DNA of 64,000 bases from Ectocarpus siliculosus (taxonomy: Eukaryota; Sar; Phaeophyceae; Ectocarpales; Ectocarpaceae). Position 1 is the first letter of the stretch. Each line of letters opens with the position of its first letter. The DNA lies in contig FN649733.1 of assembly GCA_000310025.1 (NCBI GenBank), positions 1,889,098 to 1,953,097 of the forward strand, in the 5' to 3' direction. Positions 22,953-33,744 of this stretch are shown here, in pieces. Under the pieces are notes generated by a model that ran no database searches, was not told the origin of the DNA, and worked only from the letters and a program-made list of their open reading frames with translations. The translations under genes were made by a program, and so were the position numbers.

Positions 22953-25427
22953 ACTGTTGTTTCTGTTTTTGTTGTTGTGTTGTCATTAAGATGCTCGCGA
23001 AAACGTGTGGTGTTTCTACAACACTTTGCTCGCTTTGCCCGGACCCCTTCAAGTGCGCAAACAAGGAAAAAGGTCCTTGCTCTACCTCGTGCGTGTTGCA
23101 CACCTACATCCACCCATACGTTGTATACGCCCCAGCACGGCAGAATCGTTTTCCAATCAACTGCATATGGGGCGTGCAAGCGGGGTTTGTTTGGTCAATC
23201 ACGATTAGTGTCGGGCACACGCCATATCAACACACTTTCTTGCCCCCCAATGACGTTACCAGTGCACTAAATAGACTATTCCTCAAACGTGGAGAGCATG
23301 CGCATTGCTATGAGCCTCAGCTGTATACATTCTGTACACACAAAACGAGAACCAATAACGTTTCACCGGTACCACGCAGCGAAGCATCTCTTAGTGGCTT
23401 GGAAAGCGGTTGGCCTGTTTGTTTTTCGCTTCGCATCCACCAGTTTGTCCTTTCGCCCGGCTTTGTCGTTACCGCTCCCACCGAGAGGAAGGCGTGGCCG
23501 CTAGTAGTGGTGTCCTGTCTCTTACGTTTTCCTGGTTCATTGACTCCCTCTGGACAGAGGAGAGATGGCAGGTCGAACAAAAGAGACACCTAAAAGCTCG
23601 TTTTTCTCGTTTCCATCATAATTTTAATTTTCTCCTGATTATTCTGTTCATACGCGATTGATTCCAGGCGACTATTCAAATCGGTGCCCATGCGCTTCGC
23701 ATTTTCTCCATTCCATCCTTTGTCTTTCGTGTGTTTGTATTTCTTCCCTTAGATAGGTCGTGATACTCTCAAATAATGTCAACAGGCGTTGGTTGCTTTC
23801 TTGCCTTCGCTACACACCCCGTTCACTTTGTCGACCTTGTCCACACGTTTCACCTGTCCTTCCATTAAATAAAACGAAAACCGCAACCATTCCCCTCCGA
23901 ACAAGTCCTCGACCAACGTTTTCGTGTTTTTTTATTCCCGTCGCAGTCACGTGTCGCAACTCATCCTTGCATCGCATTCTTTCTTCCTGCCCAATGTCTG
24001 AAATTCTCTTGTCGTTGCCGTGCGTATCATGACTCACCCTTTCATCCTATGCCCTCTTCTTGCCCAATATCTATCTGTGTTTTCTCCCCCTCTGCCAACA
24101 TCAACATAGGTGGCGATTCCTGCCGTGAACGAGGCGGGAGAGGTGTGCAAGTGGTCCGGCCTGGAGGGGGGCCGGGGCAGCCAGACCGCAGGAGGCGGCT
24201 CCAAGGCCATCGAGAGGGTCAAGAACAGGGACTACGACGGGTCGCTATACATGGTCAACAAGCCTCCCCGGTGGAACGACCAGGTGTTTGTTGTCGCTGT
24301 TTTTTCATTGCCGGAAATCGTTATCGTCTCGTTTTCTCCTGCCCCGGGGAGCCGTTAATTCTTCGTGGTGGCTAACGAGTCTCTAGGTCGTAGCATTTAG
24401 ATAACAAAGGTGAAGGTGTGTGTGCGTCGTTCGATAACTAAGCCTTTCTTATGTGCCAGAAACACGTTTGGCCGTCTCATAGCCTCGCAGAACAATAGGC
24501 AAGACAGGGATAAGCAAGACACACACAACAAGTGGTTCGTCCCCACAACAACGCTCGATGGAGCTTCGTCAATCATTTTCGTGTATCGATATCGACCAAC
24601 TTAGCACGCTTGGCCACACAATTATTCAGAAAAAACGGAGCGGAGAGTACAAACAACGTGCCCGCAACGCGCTCGATTGCATTCGTCGTGCTGGAGAAGG
24701 AGTTGTTGCTAGACCTCCTTTACACTCGAGCTTGTTTTGATTGAAGATGAAGACTCTGTTTTGTACGGTCCTTTTCCGCGAGCCTTATAAAAATCACGAG
24801 AACACCCGCATTGGACTTTTCGTAGACACCCCAACCCTTCCCCACTCCATCGCATCTCATCCGCGCAGGTGGGAGCGTACGTGCTGAACTTCTACGGGAG
24901 GGTAACCATGGCGAGCGTGAAGAACTTCCAGCTCGTTTCCACCGAAGATTTCGACCGCATCATTCTGCAGTTCGGCAGGGTGGCTCGAGAGGAGTTCACC
25001 ATGGACTTCCAGGTGAACAGCCCACCGCAGGGTCGTCAGATGAGATATAAGACTCTGGACATGGACATGGATGGAGTACTTGGACCGTTTTTTTTAGCCC
25101 CCGCGTATCCCTCCCCGGACGCACACGCCTCACACCTTGGTTGTAGGTGAAATCGGGCTGACGAAAGTTGAAGTCGTGACAGACTGGACGTGGGTCACGT
25201 GTCGTTGTTTACGTGGCTATGTGCTCTCTGAGAAGAAAACCGTGAGCATCTTTCCCAATCTGAACGCCATGCCCCTGCCTCTGTTTCTCAATCCCAACGC
25301 CATGCCCCTGCCTCCGCCAAATTTTCGACTGCCTCTCGCTTTGGTCCTCGTGTAGTACCCCATTTCACCGTTCCAGGCGTTTGCGATCACCCTCAGCTCC
25401 TTTGACTCCAAGATAGCGTGCGACTAG
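7027..25427 (+). CDS. Tubby-family protein with long N-terminal extension
   Basis: Sixteen exons join without a phase break: 7027-7228, 10172-10296, 10571-10700, 11201-11337, 12268-12377, 12923-13039, 13697-13816, 14334-15068, 16484-16554, 18948-19099, 20147-20257, 22195-22344, 22690-22875, 24110-24283, 24869-25012, 25377-25427 (2,715 nt, about 904 residues). Exons 10-16 (from about residue 620) form a complete TUB domain that ends in [10 protein letters not shown]. Exon 12 encodes [15 protein letters not shown], which keeps the Lys and Arg that bind PI(4,5)P2 in animal Tubby. TUB proteins bind phosphoinositides at membranes and act in ciliary trafficking or signalling. Exon 13 adds a Gly/Ser-rich loop before the [13 protein letters not shown] block. 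Exons 1-9 are disordered: an acidic part, then exon 8 (about residues 314-558), rich in Arg and Ser. The start is the first ATG of an open exon with a clean GTGAGG donor. Exon 10's acceptor could instead give 18969, also in phase. Confidence 0.88.
7266..7302 (+). repeat. Telomere-like G-rich tract in Tubby intron 1
   Basis: Just after exon 1 the sequence runs TAGGGTTTACGGGTTTGGG then TTAGGGGTAGGGTTG, a degenerate string of TTTAGGG/TTAGGG-like units. It is too short and too imperfect to call a true interstitial telomere. Confidence 0.4.
15480..15970. mobile_element. Inverted-repeat element in Tubby intron 8
   Basis: The left arm (about 15481-15532, AGCACGATTGATTCATCATA...) is repeated in reverse complement at about 15909-15961 (AGCACGACTGATTCATCACA... 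on the minus strand), roughly 85% identical over about 52 bp. The arms enclose about 375 bp. The interior carries an open frame at 15622-15875, described separately. The arrangement resembles a non-autonomous DNA transposon or MITE that carries a captured fragment. I did not find a convincing target-site duplication. Confidence 0.5.
15622..15875 (+). pseudogene. Coding-like fragment inside inverted-repeat element
   Basis: An open stretch begins straight after a TAA and reads [20 protein letters not shown], then [19 protein letters not shown] and [20 protein letters not shown] before a TGA. Composition looks protein-like (balanced residues, GC-rich third positions) and unlike the surrounding intron. 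It has no ATG at its start and I recognise no family. It is probably a captured gene fragment or a remnant of the element's own gene; it could also be an alternative exon. Confidence 0.3.
17783..18161 (+). other. Low-quality duplicate of 18730-19104 (assembly artefact)
   Basis: After a G run, this stretch follows 18730-19104 base for base in layout, but with bases turned into runs of G, C and A. For example TTCGGTTTTTTACATCCCGG here matches TTCGGCTTTTTACATCGCGG at 18775. It includes a garbled copy of Tubby exon 10. This is what a failing sequencing read past a homopolymer looks like, not a biological repeat. Confidence 0.85.
18162..18261. other. Assembly gap (100 N), probably false
   Basis: Exactly 100 N in Tubby intron 9. 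The flanks are degraded copies of sequence on the opposite side of the gap, so the two contig ends overlap rather than leaving missing DNA. Confidence 0.9.
18262..18732 (+). other. Low-quality duplicate of 17323-17790 (assembly artefact)
   Basis: Reads AATATATTTTTTTTTCTTCG, CGTTCCGCCAAAAACCAGG and CCCAACCCCACAAAGGGCGG, matching TATATTGTTTTTTCGTCG, CGCTCCGGCAAAAAGCAGG and CCAAACCCAGCAAGGGCGG at about 17400-17462, and so on to the G run. It is a degraded second copy of the left contig end. Confidence 0.85.
20247..20757 (+). repeat. 32-bp minisatellite starting at Tubby exon 11 donor
   Basis: About 16 units of 31-33 bp built on GACACATGAAGGTGAAAGAT followed by ACGGTGACCTTAA. Two subtypes alternate in part (GGTGAAAGATACGGTGAC and GGTGCAAGATATGTGAC), suggesting a dimeric higher-order unit. 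The first unit overlaps the end of exon 11, where TTGAAG/GTAAAAGATACGGTG is the real splice donor; most later units carry the related ATGAAG/GTGAAA or ATGAAG/GTGCAA. Confidence 0.85.
21330..22068 (+). repeat. GATCGCACC/GGTGCGATC repeat family in Tubby intron 11
   Basis: Several scattered copies of GGTCGGAGAGATCGCACCGG and variants occur at 21330-21400, 21800-21842, 21905-21935, 21978-22005 and 22038-22065. Two are preceded by a shared string like TTTGCATTTCCGCAC. Copies occur in both orientations, which makes local hairpins possible. Confidence 0.65.
21442..21468. repeat. 27-bp palindrome
   Basis: GTGAGATCGCACC, a single T, then GGTGCGATCTCAC: a perfect 13-bp stem with a 1-nt centre. It lies in the repeat family of Tubby intron 11. 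Confidence 0.85.
22911..22978 (+). repeat. (GTT)n microsatellite
   Basis: A GTT run 36 nt beyond the end of Tubby exon 13, becoming imperfect after 22950. It is intronic. Confidence 0.9.
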
Positions 25428-27673
25428 GCCAAATACGACAGGGAAAATCCTCGTTGCGACTGCAGCAGCAGCGGCAAAACATCAACAAGTGGAGACTTCG
25501 GTGACCTGGAGGCCCGCGGCTTCCCCTCCTCGTTGCCCTTAAGCCCTCGTCTCTTCTTTCCGCTTCAGCGACAATGGTCGTGGGCCACAGCGAGATAGCA
25601 GAAGGTTGACCCATGACAACTCCTTTGGTACACTACTCAAGGAAAAGAAGAGTACCAGTAGCGCAGAGCTTGTGTTGATGGGGACACGCTGTAGAGAAGA
25701 GGAGGAGTTTATGGCGACACGTTGTCGAAAAAGGGAGGAGCATTCATCCCCCCCCAGTTTCGCAATGAAACATGCATTCTACTAGTTCATCGTTGCTGAT
25801 CGTGGGTACGAGATTGCTTACATTGCACTTGTCACACGCGTGCTATTCAATCAACTTGTCCTTGGAAAAGTTCCGGTGATGGTCAGCTCCTTTGGTTCCA
25901 CGTGGACAAATGTTTGATGATGGGCTGCGACCGCAGGCCACGCGCGCCACGTCGAAGACATCGGTGTACTATTTAGTCGTGTTTACTTTCGAAAGCCAGG
26001 TGCTCAGGTGCGCACGTTACCATTCATTCTGTTTTCGTGCAAGTTTCGCTACACTACCGTGAAGGCGTGGGCGGGCGAATGCACAGACAGGTGTGCGACC
26101 GAAATTTGCAGACCGATTGCATCACAATCTGCAAGGAAAGCTCTCGGCGAATCTCTTGGTTGTAGATCATCGAGCTCTCAAGTTCCATCGCACGCCTGTG
26201 CGTTCGCCCGCACTATCGTGATACACTTTCAGAGATATCACTGCTATTGTGAAATGGTCAACAAGCTTGTCCTCATCCCCCCTCTTGCTTCGATGTCGAT
26301 GCCTACGTGCTCTGATGGTACATACATAGCCAGCACGGCCGAGGAGCCATCCTTTACACGGCGTATCGAAAGTGCCGCGAGTTACGGTTTCACGTTTGAA
26401 CACAAATCTAGAGCAAAACGTACTAAATAGTACCAGTAGTAAGCAAGGGTTACAAGGCATTGGACAATATCGTGCCTAGCAGAGAACGCGACCGACGGTG
26501 GGTAGAAACTGCGGACGATTGCGGGGTCTTCCCAGGTCCGTCCCAGCCCCGCATTGCACGCCGCCAATAACTACTGTGTTCCTTTTAGCTTGGGGCACAC
26601 CCCATTACCATGTTGTGTCGTTCTTCCTTTGACTCATTTTCAACCACTAACGGTTGGTTTCGAACAACGAAATCTTCGAAGTACTGCAGGACATTCGACA
26701 GCTATACTTCCCATTTCCGACACAAAAGCTCGGACAGACCAGAAATACATTCAAACACAACATCAAAAGCAAAGGCAACAAAAGCCGTCGACGACACTGT
26801 ACCATCCGGTCACTAGACCGCTTCTATCCACTGGCAATTTGAGCCAAAGCTCCCTCTGCCACCGCGACCACCATCGTCATACTTCGTCAGTGTTCCCTGC
26901 TCGTTCTCGCTGCCTTTCTAGCCATTAAATCTGCCTCTTCCTTCTCCCTAGCTTTTCTCGCGGCTAGATGGGCCGCCTGCATCGCCACGAGCGATCCGGG
27001 TGCCTTGGCCGCCCTTTTGCATCACGCACGCCATCAACAAGAAAATCGGGGTGGGGAAGGGGGGTAAGGGTCGACTTCAACTCACAAATAACACGCACAC
27101 GAACGTCTGGACTTGACGGACAGATGAGCTATGTAGTACGCAAGCACGAAAGTGTAATGATGTCTTGTTTTTCCGGTGGACTGGGCGAGGGATGAGCTCC
27201 CTCGAGTTGACGCCATCAGAGCGAGGACTGAACAGGAGTTGGAAGTGACACTCACCACGGTGGAGATGGAATCCACGTGTATAGCCCATGCTTGAGTTAT
27301 TTTGTCGTTCCTCTGTCTTAGAACCCATCATCGAGTAATGTCCATCGTCCAATCAGGTGAAGGCAGATCTCTCCAGAAAGAAGCGGCCTACCTACTAGAT
27401 CAATCCAAAGACACTCATTGACTGTCTAAATGTTTCAAGTATCGTGTATTTTCGCAGAAGGCGCAAGGCTTACGAACGCCACCGCGTGCTTCCTACTTAG
27501 AAGCAGTATACACCCGAGCAAATAGACCGTGTGCGAGATGATGGTTCGACATGGTCTTTCGGGTGGTGTCTTCTCTCTTCTGCTTTTTTCCTATCGACCG
27601 ACACAACACAATGCGCAAGCCTGTCGGAAGCAACGGGGGCGTTCCAAGTCCGACGGGGAACACGCACGGGCAC
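25428..27673. other. Intergenic, between convergent genes
   Basis: Holds the 3' flanks of Tubby (left) and the EngB-like GTPase (right). The longest open stretch, plus strand about 26008-26430, has no recognisable domain and reads as unbiased sequence on both strands. No RNA gene or repeat array is seen. Confidence 0.5.
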
Positions 27674-30600
27674 TTACTGCTTGGCCAGGTCCTTCCAGAG
27701 GGTCGTTACCCCGGCCCCGGAGGTGCCGCACACGGCCGAAAACGGAGCCGTCGAGCCGGCCTCCTGGCCGCAAAGGTCGGACAGGTCACGCCGCAGAAGC
27801 AGCACGCAAGCCGACAGCAGCTCGGGAGTGAGGAGGTCCGCCTTGGTCAGGACGATCTGAGACAAAACGAAAGGCATCCGGCCAAAAAAAACAAAAAAAC
27901 AGCGACGGCGATGACGACGTGGCAAAGCAAAAACTAAGAAAATTGCAGAACGACCCAATAAAATATGGATAAACACGAGCGACCGTGGCGACGAGAATGG
28001 CGACGTTCGCTCAGAGACTATCTGGGAAGTTGGACACGATGTAGGGAACTCACACACGGGACTGTAATACACACAAGCTCCCCTTCGGGACGTTGGTTTT
28101 GGGGCTCCCGGAGGTGACGAAAGATTACTTGGCTGAACGTATATCTATGGCTTGGTGTGTCTCAAAGTTCGGAAGTGCATGGTTCAGAAGAAGCAACAAG
28201 AATAGGATGGAATGTGGGAGCATGTGATCAGCTTCATCTGCAAGGCGGTGCTCGTTGCGGCGTTGGACCGAGCACACCGGCGAGTGGGAAACGTTTGAAA
28301 GAGCACTTTTTGTTTGGAAAATCATCCACGGGTAATAGAACACCAGTCCGCCGCGAGATTAGGCGTCGAACACATGCTCCACGAAAGCCTGGCGAGCTCC
28401 GGACATGCCCGGTGCTGTACTGACGAGCCTCTCGCGTGCCGCTCAGAAGGAAGAGTGATGAAATATTCACTGCCGTCAGAGAAAGCTAAGCCCAAGCAAC
28501 AAAACATCGAAACGATACATTTGCACTAATTGCAAACAAGGTCTCCCTTCGGGACGTTGGCTACGGGCATCCCGAGGGTGACGCAAGATAACATCGTGCT
28601 TCCCAGGATCGGTCTATTGCAGAACATTCTCAGTATTCTCCTTTGGGAGTGTGTGATGTATTATTGTAACCTGTCCGTCTTCAGTGAACTTTCTTCGTCA
28701 CGGTGTCCTAAAAGTCACGCTTTGATGTTATTGACTCAATATTTATCGTGCTACTATCCATCTGCTGTGCTTGTTGCTCCCGTCATACACAGTCAGTGCT
28801 GTGGGGTGTGGGCATGGAGAAAGGGCGCACTCTTGAGTGTGTGTGATCAAAAGTACCGTGAGAGTGACGAAAACACGGGGAACCTATTCCAAAAAATTAA
28901 CGATGACGTCATCGCCGAGTTTGCCTATTCCAAAAAATGACCTACGACGTCATCGCTTTGTGTGCCTATTCCACAAAATTAACGACAACGTCATCGCTGA
29001 GTGTGACGCGCGGGTTCGCACAAAAACATACACAAACGCGGGAGCTCTCCCAGTGTTCAGTTGGGATTCACAACTACTGCTGTTGATGGTCCTGCCGCTG
29101 CTGCTGCTGCCGCTGCTTGCCTGGTATGGGATGTTACGCTTGGCGAGAAGCTGCAGCAGGGCCCGGTCCTCTTCGCAGAATCCTCGGGTGCAGTCTACGA
29201 GAACGCAGCACCTGATAAAAAAACATGCAATAGAGGTACAGTCTAGCAGGGGAGCATACACATGAGAACGGTTTTAACTGTTTCGTTTTTTTCGTTGGGT
29301 TCGGTGATCGCCGATGACGGAAGATTTAAATTGTCGGACAGTATCTACCGAGCAGCGGGAAAATACCACGTTGTTGTTGCGAAGACTAAAAGCCACGGGG
29401 GTATTCGGTGCGCACGTGCGCACACACTGACCGCATCCTTGAGCACGCCCCGACGGCTTCGACACGAAAATCATCAACAAAAAGGCTGCGTTTCCCTGTA
29501 TTCGCCTCCGGAACCCACGTGAAGCAATTTCACGCGATTCTCAACGCAGAAGAATGAAAAGCTGCTGGAAAATAACATGTCAAAACTATTGCACGGTCTT
29601 GGGGTCATTCACGCTGCCGCCGGGGGGGGGGCAAAGGGGTCGTAGCACAGTGATGCGAACAATCATTTGTGCTCGGGCGGGCAAACCTTTTCCTCCTGAG
29701 GGCGGTCGTGCCCTATCATAGTATCGGCGGCAAGAAACCACTAGCTTAGTATCAAAAACAGTGTACTTTTGAGTCGGTTCTTTTGGTTTACATTGTGGTG
29801 ACAGACCTGATGAGCTCTTGCCGGGTGGTGATGTACTCCTTGATCATCCTCAACCACCCCTTGATCGCGTGCCTCGTTGCGACAGCGTGGCCATACCCGG
29901 GAAGATCGACCTTCACAAAGAACAAGAGGAAGTTAATATTCCTGCAGAGGCTATATATATATAAGACTGCAGGACGCATTCACATGTTGAGCTACACTTA
30001 CTTCGGAAAAGAGAGGAGACAAAGGTAGAGGCCAAGCTTCAAAGATTCCGACCTCTACTATTGCTGTTGGGTATTGTGTCTTGCTTTTTTTTTACGGCAA
30101 ACCAGGCTAGAAAGAAAAACAGCTATACTACAAGCAAGAGACACAAAACAACCACTACAGCAAAGGACGGACGACTGAAGCCCCCAAGTATTCTCCGATG
30201 TGACACCGAACAGCGGGAAACGCATAACAAGCCCGTTGCCCAGGGCTCTTCGATCGAAAAATTACGACAACTGCTGATTGCCTGTTACAAGTTGAGTAAA
30301 TACTCGCGAGAGCGCTGAATTTCTTGGATAGAGGCCCACGGGAACCCTCGACCGATTGACGACAAAAAGGGGACTGCCTCTCTGCCTCTCCTGTTCCAAT
30401 TTTTGGCAAAGGGTCAAGCCCCGCGGGGGAAGGGTATACGCATGTTTTGCATGCCTTCTTAGCCACACCACTGACCACGCGTCCTCGAGAGGACGGAGCA
30501 CCGGGGGTCGTCCTGTTCGTTCTGCAACTTACAAAGACAAACCCACCAGCAATCTTCGATCGAAACACAGAGACAACTACATCACCACCAGGCAACCACT

Positions 30601-33600
30601 GTACGAGGCGCTCTTTCAACACACTCGCCATAGTCAGCACAGGGGGCTTCTTGCCCACTTGGTAGAAACCGACGAGGTCTGTCCAGCCCGCGCGGTCGGA
30701 GGTGGAGGCGGGACCCCTGCGGGGGTGTATCCCCGACAGGGCGTTCACCAGGGTAGACTTCCCGCAGTTCGTGTGGCCTGGGTTGTGCGATTACCGCCCC
30801 CGCGGCATGCCACAGCAGTGGGAAAAACGGCGTAAAAAAAACTGGTGCACGGCGGAGAGCTGAACTTACTTTCGGCGTGAACTAAGTGCGGAGAGGGCGG
30901 AGAGATGGGGGTTTTCTCTCTCTGCCTCTCTATCTCACTCTTTGCTAGGAGGGTCTGTACTCTGCCCAGGAACCAAACAATGACCATCTAGTTACCGAAC
31001 CGCAGCCACTAGCTCGGATCAACAAGCTGCCAGGGAGAGACAGCGGCAGCTGGATCGTGTGAAGCAACCGACCGAAGGTACTGTTACTAAACAAGGGGTG
31101 ACATACAACGATAACTGCAACACAATGTGAAACCCGGTTGGCTCTCAAATTATGGAGCACATGGAGCCACTCCGTGGCGGAAGGAATACCAGGGAATCCC
31201 TGTGTCAAGACATATAAAAGCGGCGCACGTCATGCTAACATCAACAAAGTGTCACAAAAGTCTTCCCGCTCACTGTAAAGACGTCAACACATCCCTTCCG
31301 ACTGAGTGAGGTTATATCTCGAACGGGTAGTCTTTCTGTGAGATAACGTATACTTTCGAACAAAGAAGGTCCGAGCCCGCAAGTTTGAATCCCTTCTCAC
31401 CCGCTAGGGCTACCTCCGGAAGTCGGTGCCTGAACGTGGGCCACCCCTTCGAGGCTGAACCCATCCAACGCGCGAAGCCTGATAATGGATAACCCAGGTG
31501 GCACCGTATCCCGTGTACCGTGCCGTGATGTGTCACGCAGCAGGCGGTGGACGGGGTCGGGGCGAAAACGATGGGAACGGAAACACGGGATGACTAGAAA
31601 CAAATGTCGGCGTGCACCCCAGATAGCACCAACAGCAAGAACAGCAGTAGCGATAAAGGCGGCTTGAATGCTGCAGTACAGGGGACTGTTGACTGCTGCA
31701 CAACGCGTGGTAGGCAATGGTATTACGGAAACAAGTGAGATTAAATACTGTTTACGGATTTCTGGCAAGACGTTACAATGTAATATTTCTTTTGGGTTCT
31801 GGCAAGACGTGTGGTAACGGCAGAATGCACCAACAGCAACAACAACGTCGTCGTCGACGACGACGACTACTACTACACCAACACCATCATCAACAACAAC
31901 AACAACAATTACAGGCATTCATGACTCTCACCTCCGGCAGCAAAATCCGAGTGAACCTGCTTTCCGGTTCGATCGTACGCCTTGTTGAATCCCCCAGCTT
32001 GGCGAGGCCTCTTGCGGGATCCCAACGATGACGCCTTGCGCGAGGGAGGTTATTTTGGACCGTAGCTAGGTTCATTTACAAAATACCAAAGGTAGTTAAG
32101 CTACAGATATATGAAGCCGCAAACATTACCTCACTTAGGCCTTTCCAGGAACAAATGGAGCCACTCTTTACGATCCTCGCACCACGCCGCCTGCGCGTTT
32201 TAATCGAAGCTAAATATACACGACCGCCAGCAACGCTGGATGATACTCCACCCCCGACTGACACCGAAATACGCAGCCACGTGCTAAAGGCCTCACAACG
32301 GACGGTTTAACGGTGGTTTCGATGGTGGGGATTGAAAATTCGAGAGAAGGACAAAACAAAACAAAACAAACAACGCCCAGACGCACACTTGAAGGAGACC
32401 GAACAACGACAAAAACGTCACGGCAGACTAAAAGCGTGCGCAGATGCAGCAATAAGTTTGGGGCCTGCAACAGGCCCCAACAGGCCCACTTGTAAGGATG
32501 CCAGAAAAGAGTTGGTCTTGTGGCGAGGAATTAAGGCTGGGCTACGTTTGTTGTCGTTGTTGTTGTTGTTGTGCTGCTGCATTTGCCGTCATCGCGGCTG
32601 TCGCATTTTTCAGCAGCATACACAAGCCCGCCTCGCGAAGGATGGATGTGAACGAATGACACCGGCATTCAGCCAGCGTTGGTGGTGAACTTCCTCACCT
32701 TGAAGGTCTTTGCCATTGCCGTATCCACCTCGGCCTTGGCGAGGCGCACTAGATGTTGCTCGCGCTCTAGGGCCGCCAAGCAAAAAAACAGGCGGCACAA
32801 AGGGACGTGTGGTATACTATTACCGGAATGCGCTGTGTGAGGGTATCCGAAAAAGAGAGGTCGGCCACAAACTCATCGTATGGCATTGTTACCCGCATTA
32901 CAAATGTTCGGACCTCTTGTAGAAAGACGTCGGCAAGTGTGCGTTGATATCTCCAGGAGCATGATTTGCAAGAAAATAAAAGGCATGCCCAGGGTGTGGG
33001 AGCTAACACATGGTCCGCCTAACGGGTTACCGAAAGGTAGAATACAACTACATGTATGCATCCACAAGCTGCAAAAATGTTGTTGTCTAATCAGGTCACG
33101 CTGTGCACCTCGGGAAATGATAGCTTGGGTTTTCATCAAAACGCACACGACGTTGTCACAAACACCGCAATATCGAAAAAATTCTAGTGTCAGGTCAAAA
33201 GGAAAACATCCCCTCCACCCCAACGGGACGCGTACAGTAGTCAAGAACAGAGGGGATACCGGTGATGTTGACTGCTGTAACATTTCTACGCTTTCACCCC
33301 CAGGTCTCCGGTATAATACCCCCATACATCCACCCCGGCTCCTGTGTCCGTGCGTACGGCCGTGAGCTGCTGAAGCTCACCTTTGACGATGCTATCGGTC
33401 ACGCTGTCTCTTCTCTCCTTGCGCCCTCTAGTGGTCGCCATAACCTCCTCCTCCTCCTCCTCCTCCTCATCATCATCACCCCCTGCCGGAGGCTGCCCCT
33501 CCCCGCCCCATGCCTCTCCCTCCGTGCGGACTATGCCACTGAAGGTTTTCTCTCCCGCCGTCCTATCTCCTTGTGCCTGGTCGTGAGCACTCCTTCGCCC

Positions 33601-33744
33601 GTGACCTACGTGTGCGCTTGGGGTGCGGACAACAATGGCTCCCGAAGCGGCACCCGTGGAAAAACGACGCCGAAGATGGTGCTGTTGCGGCGGCAGTTTC
33701 TCAGTCGCCCCCATCCTGTCGACGCTACAGATCCTGAAGAGCAT
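27674..33744 (-). CDS. EngB/YihA-type GTPase, likely mitochondrial (GTPBP8-like)
   Basis: Seven exons read on the minus strand: 33744-33381, 32766-32699, 32034-31932, 30777-30629, 29910-29807, 29211-29121, 27856-27674 (1,062 nt, 353 residues), in phase throughout. G1 is AGGHTNCGKSTLVNALSG (about residues 177-194), G3 is VDLPGYGHAVA (229-239), G4 is IVLTKADLL (from 294) and G5 is SAVCGTSGAG (from 333). The order, the spacing and the DLPGYGxA signature are those of the EngB family, which assists assembly of the large ribosomal subunit in bacteria and organelles. The N-terminus MLFRICSVDR...RRRFSTGA is basic and Ser-rich, like a mitochondrial presequence; plastid targeting is not excluded. A Glu run follows at about residues 80-90. 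Exons 4 and 6 end at GC donors. Earlier in-frame Met codons exist, but this start best fits the presequence. Confidence 0.87.
28078..28590 (+). repeat. Pair of direct repeats in GTPase intron 6
   Basis: CCCTTCGGGACGTTGG...GCTCCCGGAGGTGACG (about 28080-28128) recurs as CCCTTCGGGACGTTGG...GCATCCCGAGGGTGACG (about 28544-28590), some 460 bp apart. They may be the ends of a small element, but the interior shows no coding signal. Confidence 0.6.
28883..29005 (+). repeat. 41-bp tandem repeat, three units
   Basis: Three units of exactly 41 bp start CCTATTCCAAAAAATTAACG and contain ACGTCATCGC. The first has GATGACGTCATC, a perfect palindrome that includes the CREB/ATF-type octamer TGACGTCA; the other two have diverged on one side. 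It lies in the intron before the last GTPase exon. Confidence 0.85.
31262..31340 (+). repeat. Dispersed repeat, second long copy
   Basis: Matches 4032-4110 over its whole length, ending in GGGTAGTCTTTCTGTG. It lies in intron 3 of the GTPase gene, in the opposite orientation to that gene. Confidence 0.65.
31830..31914 (+). repeat. Imperfect CAA/CGA trinucleotide tract
   Basis: CAACAGCAACAACAACGTCG, then CGACGACGACTACTACTACA and CAACAACAACAACAACAATT. It sits 18 nt past the end of GTPase exon 3 in the direction of transcription. Confidence 0.85.

Noticed and set aside
33383-33586. Plus-strand poly-Ser frame
   Set aside because: Shadow of the Glu run in exon 1 of the EngB-like GTPase on the minus strand.
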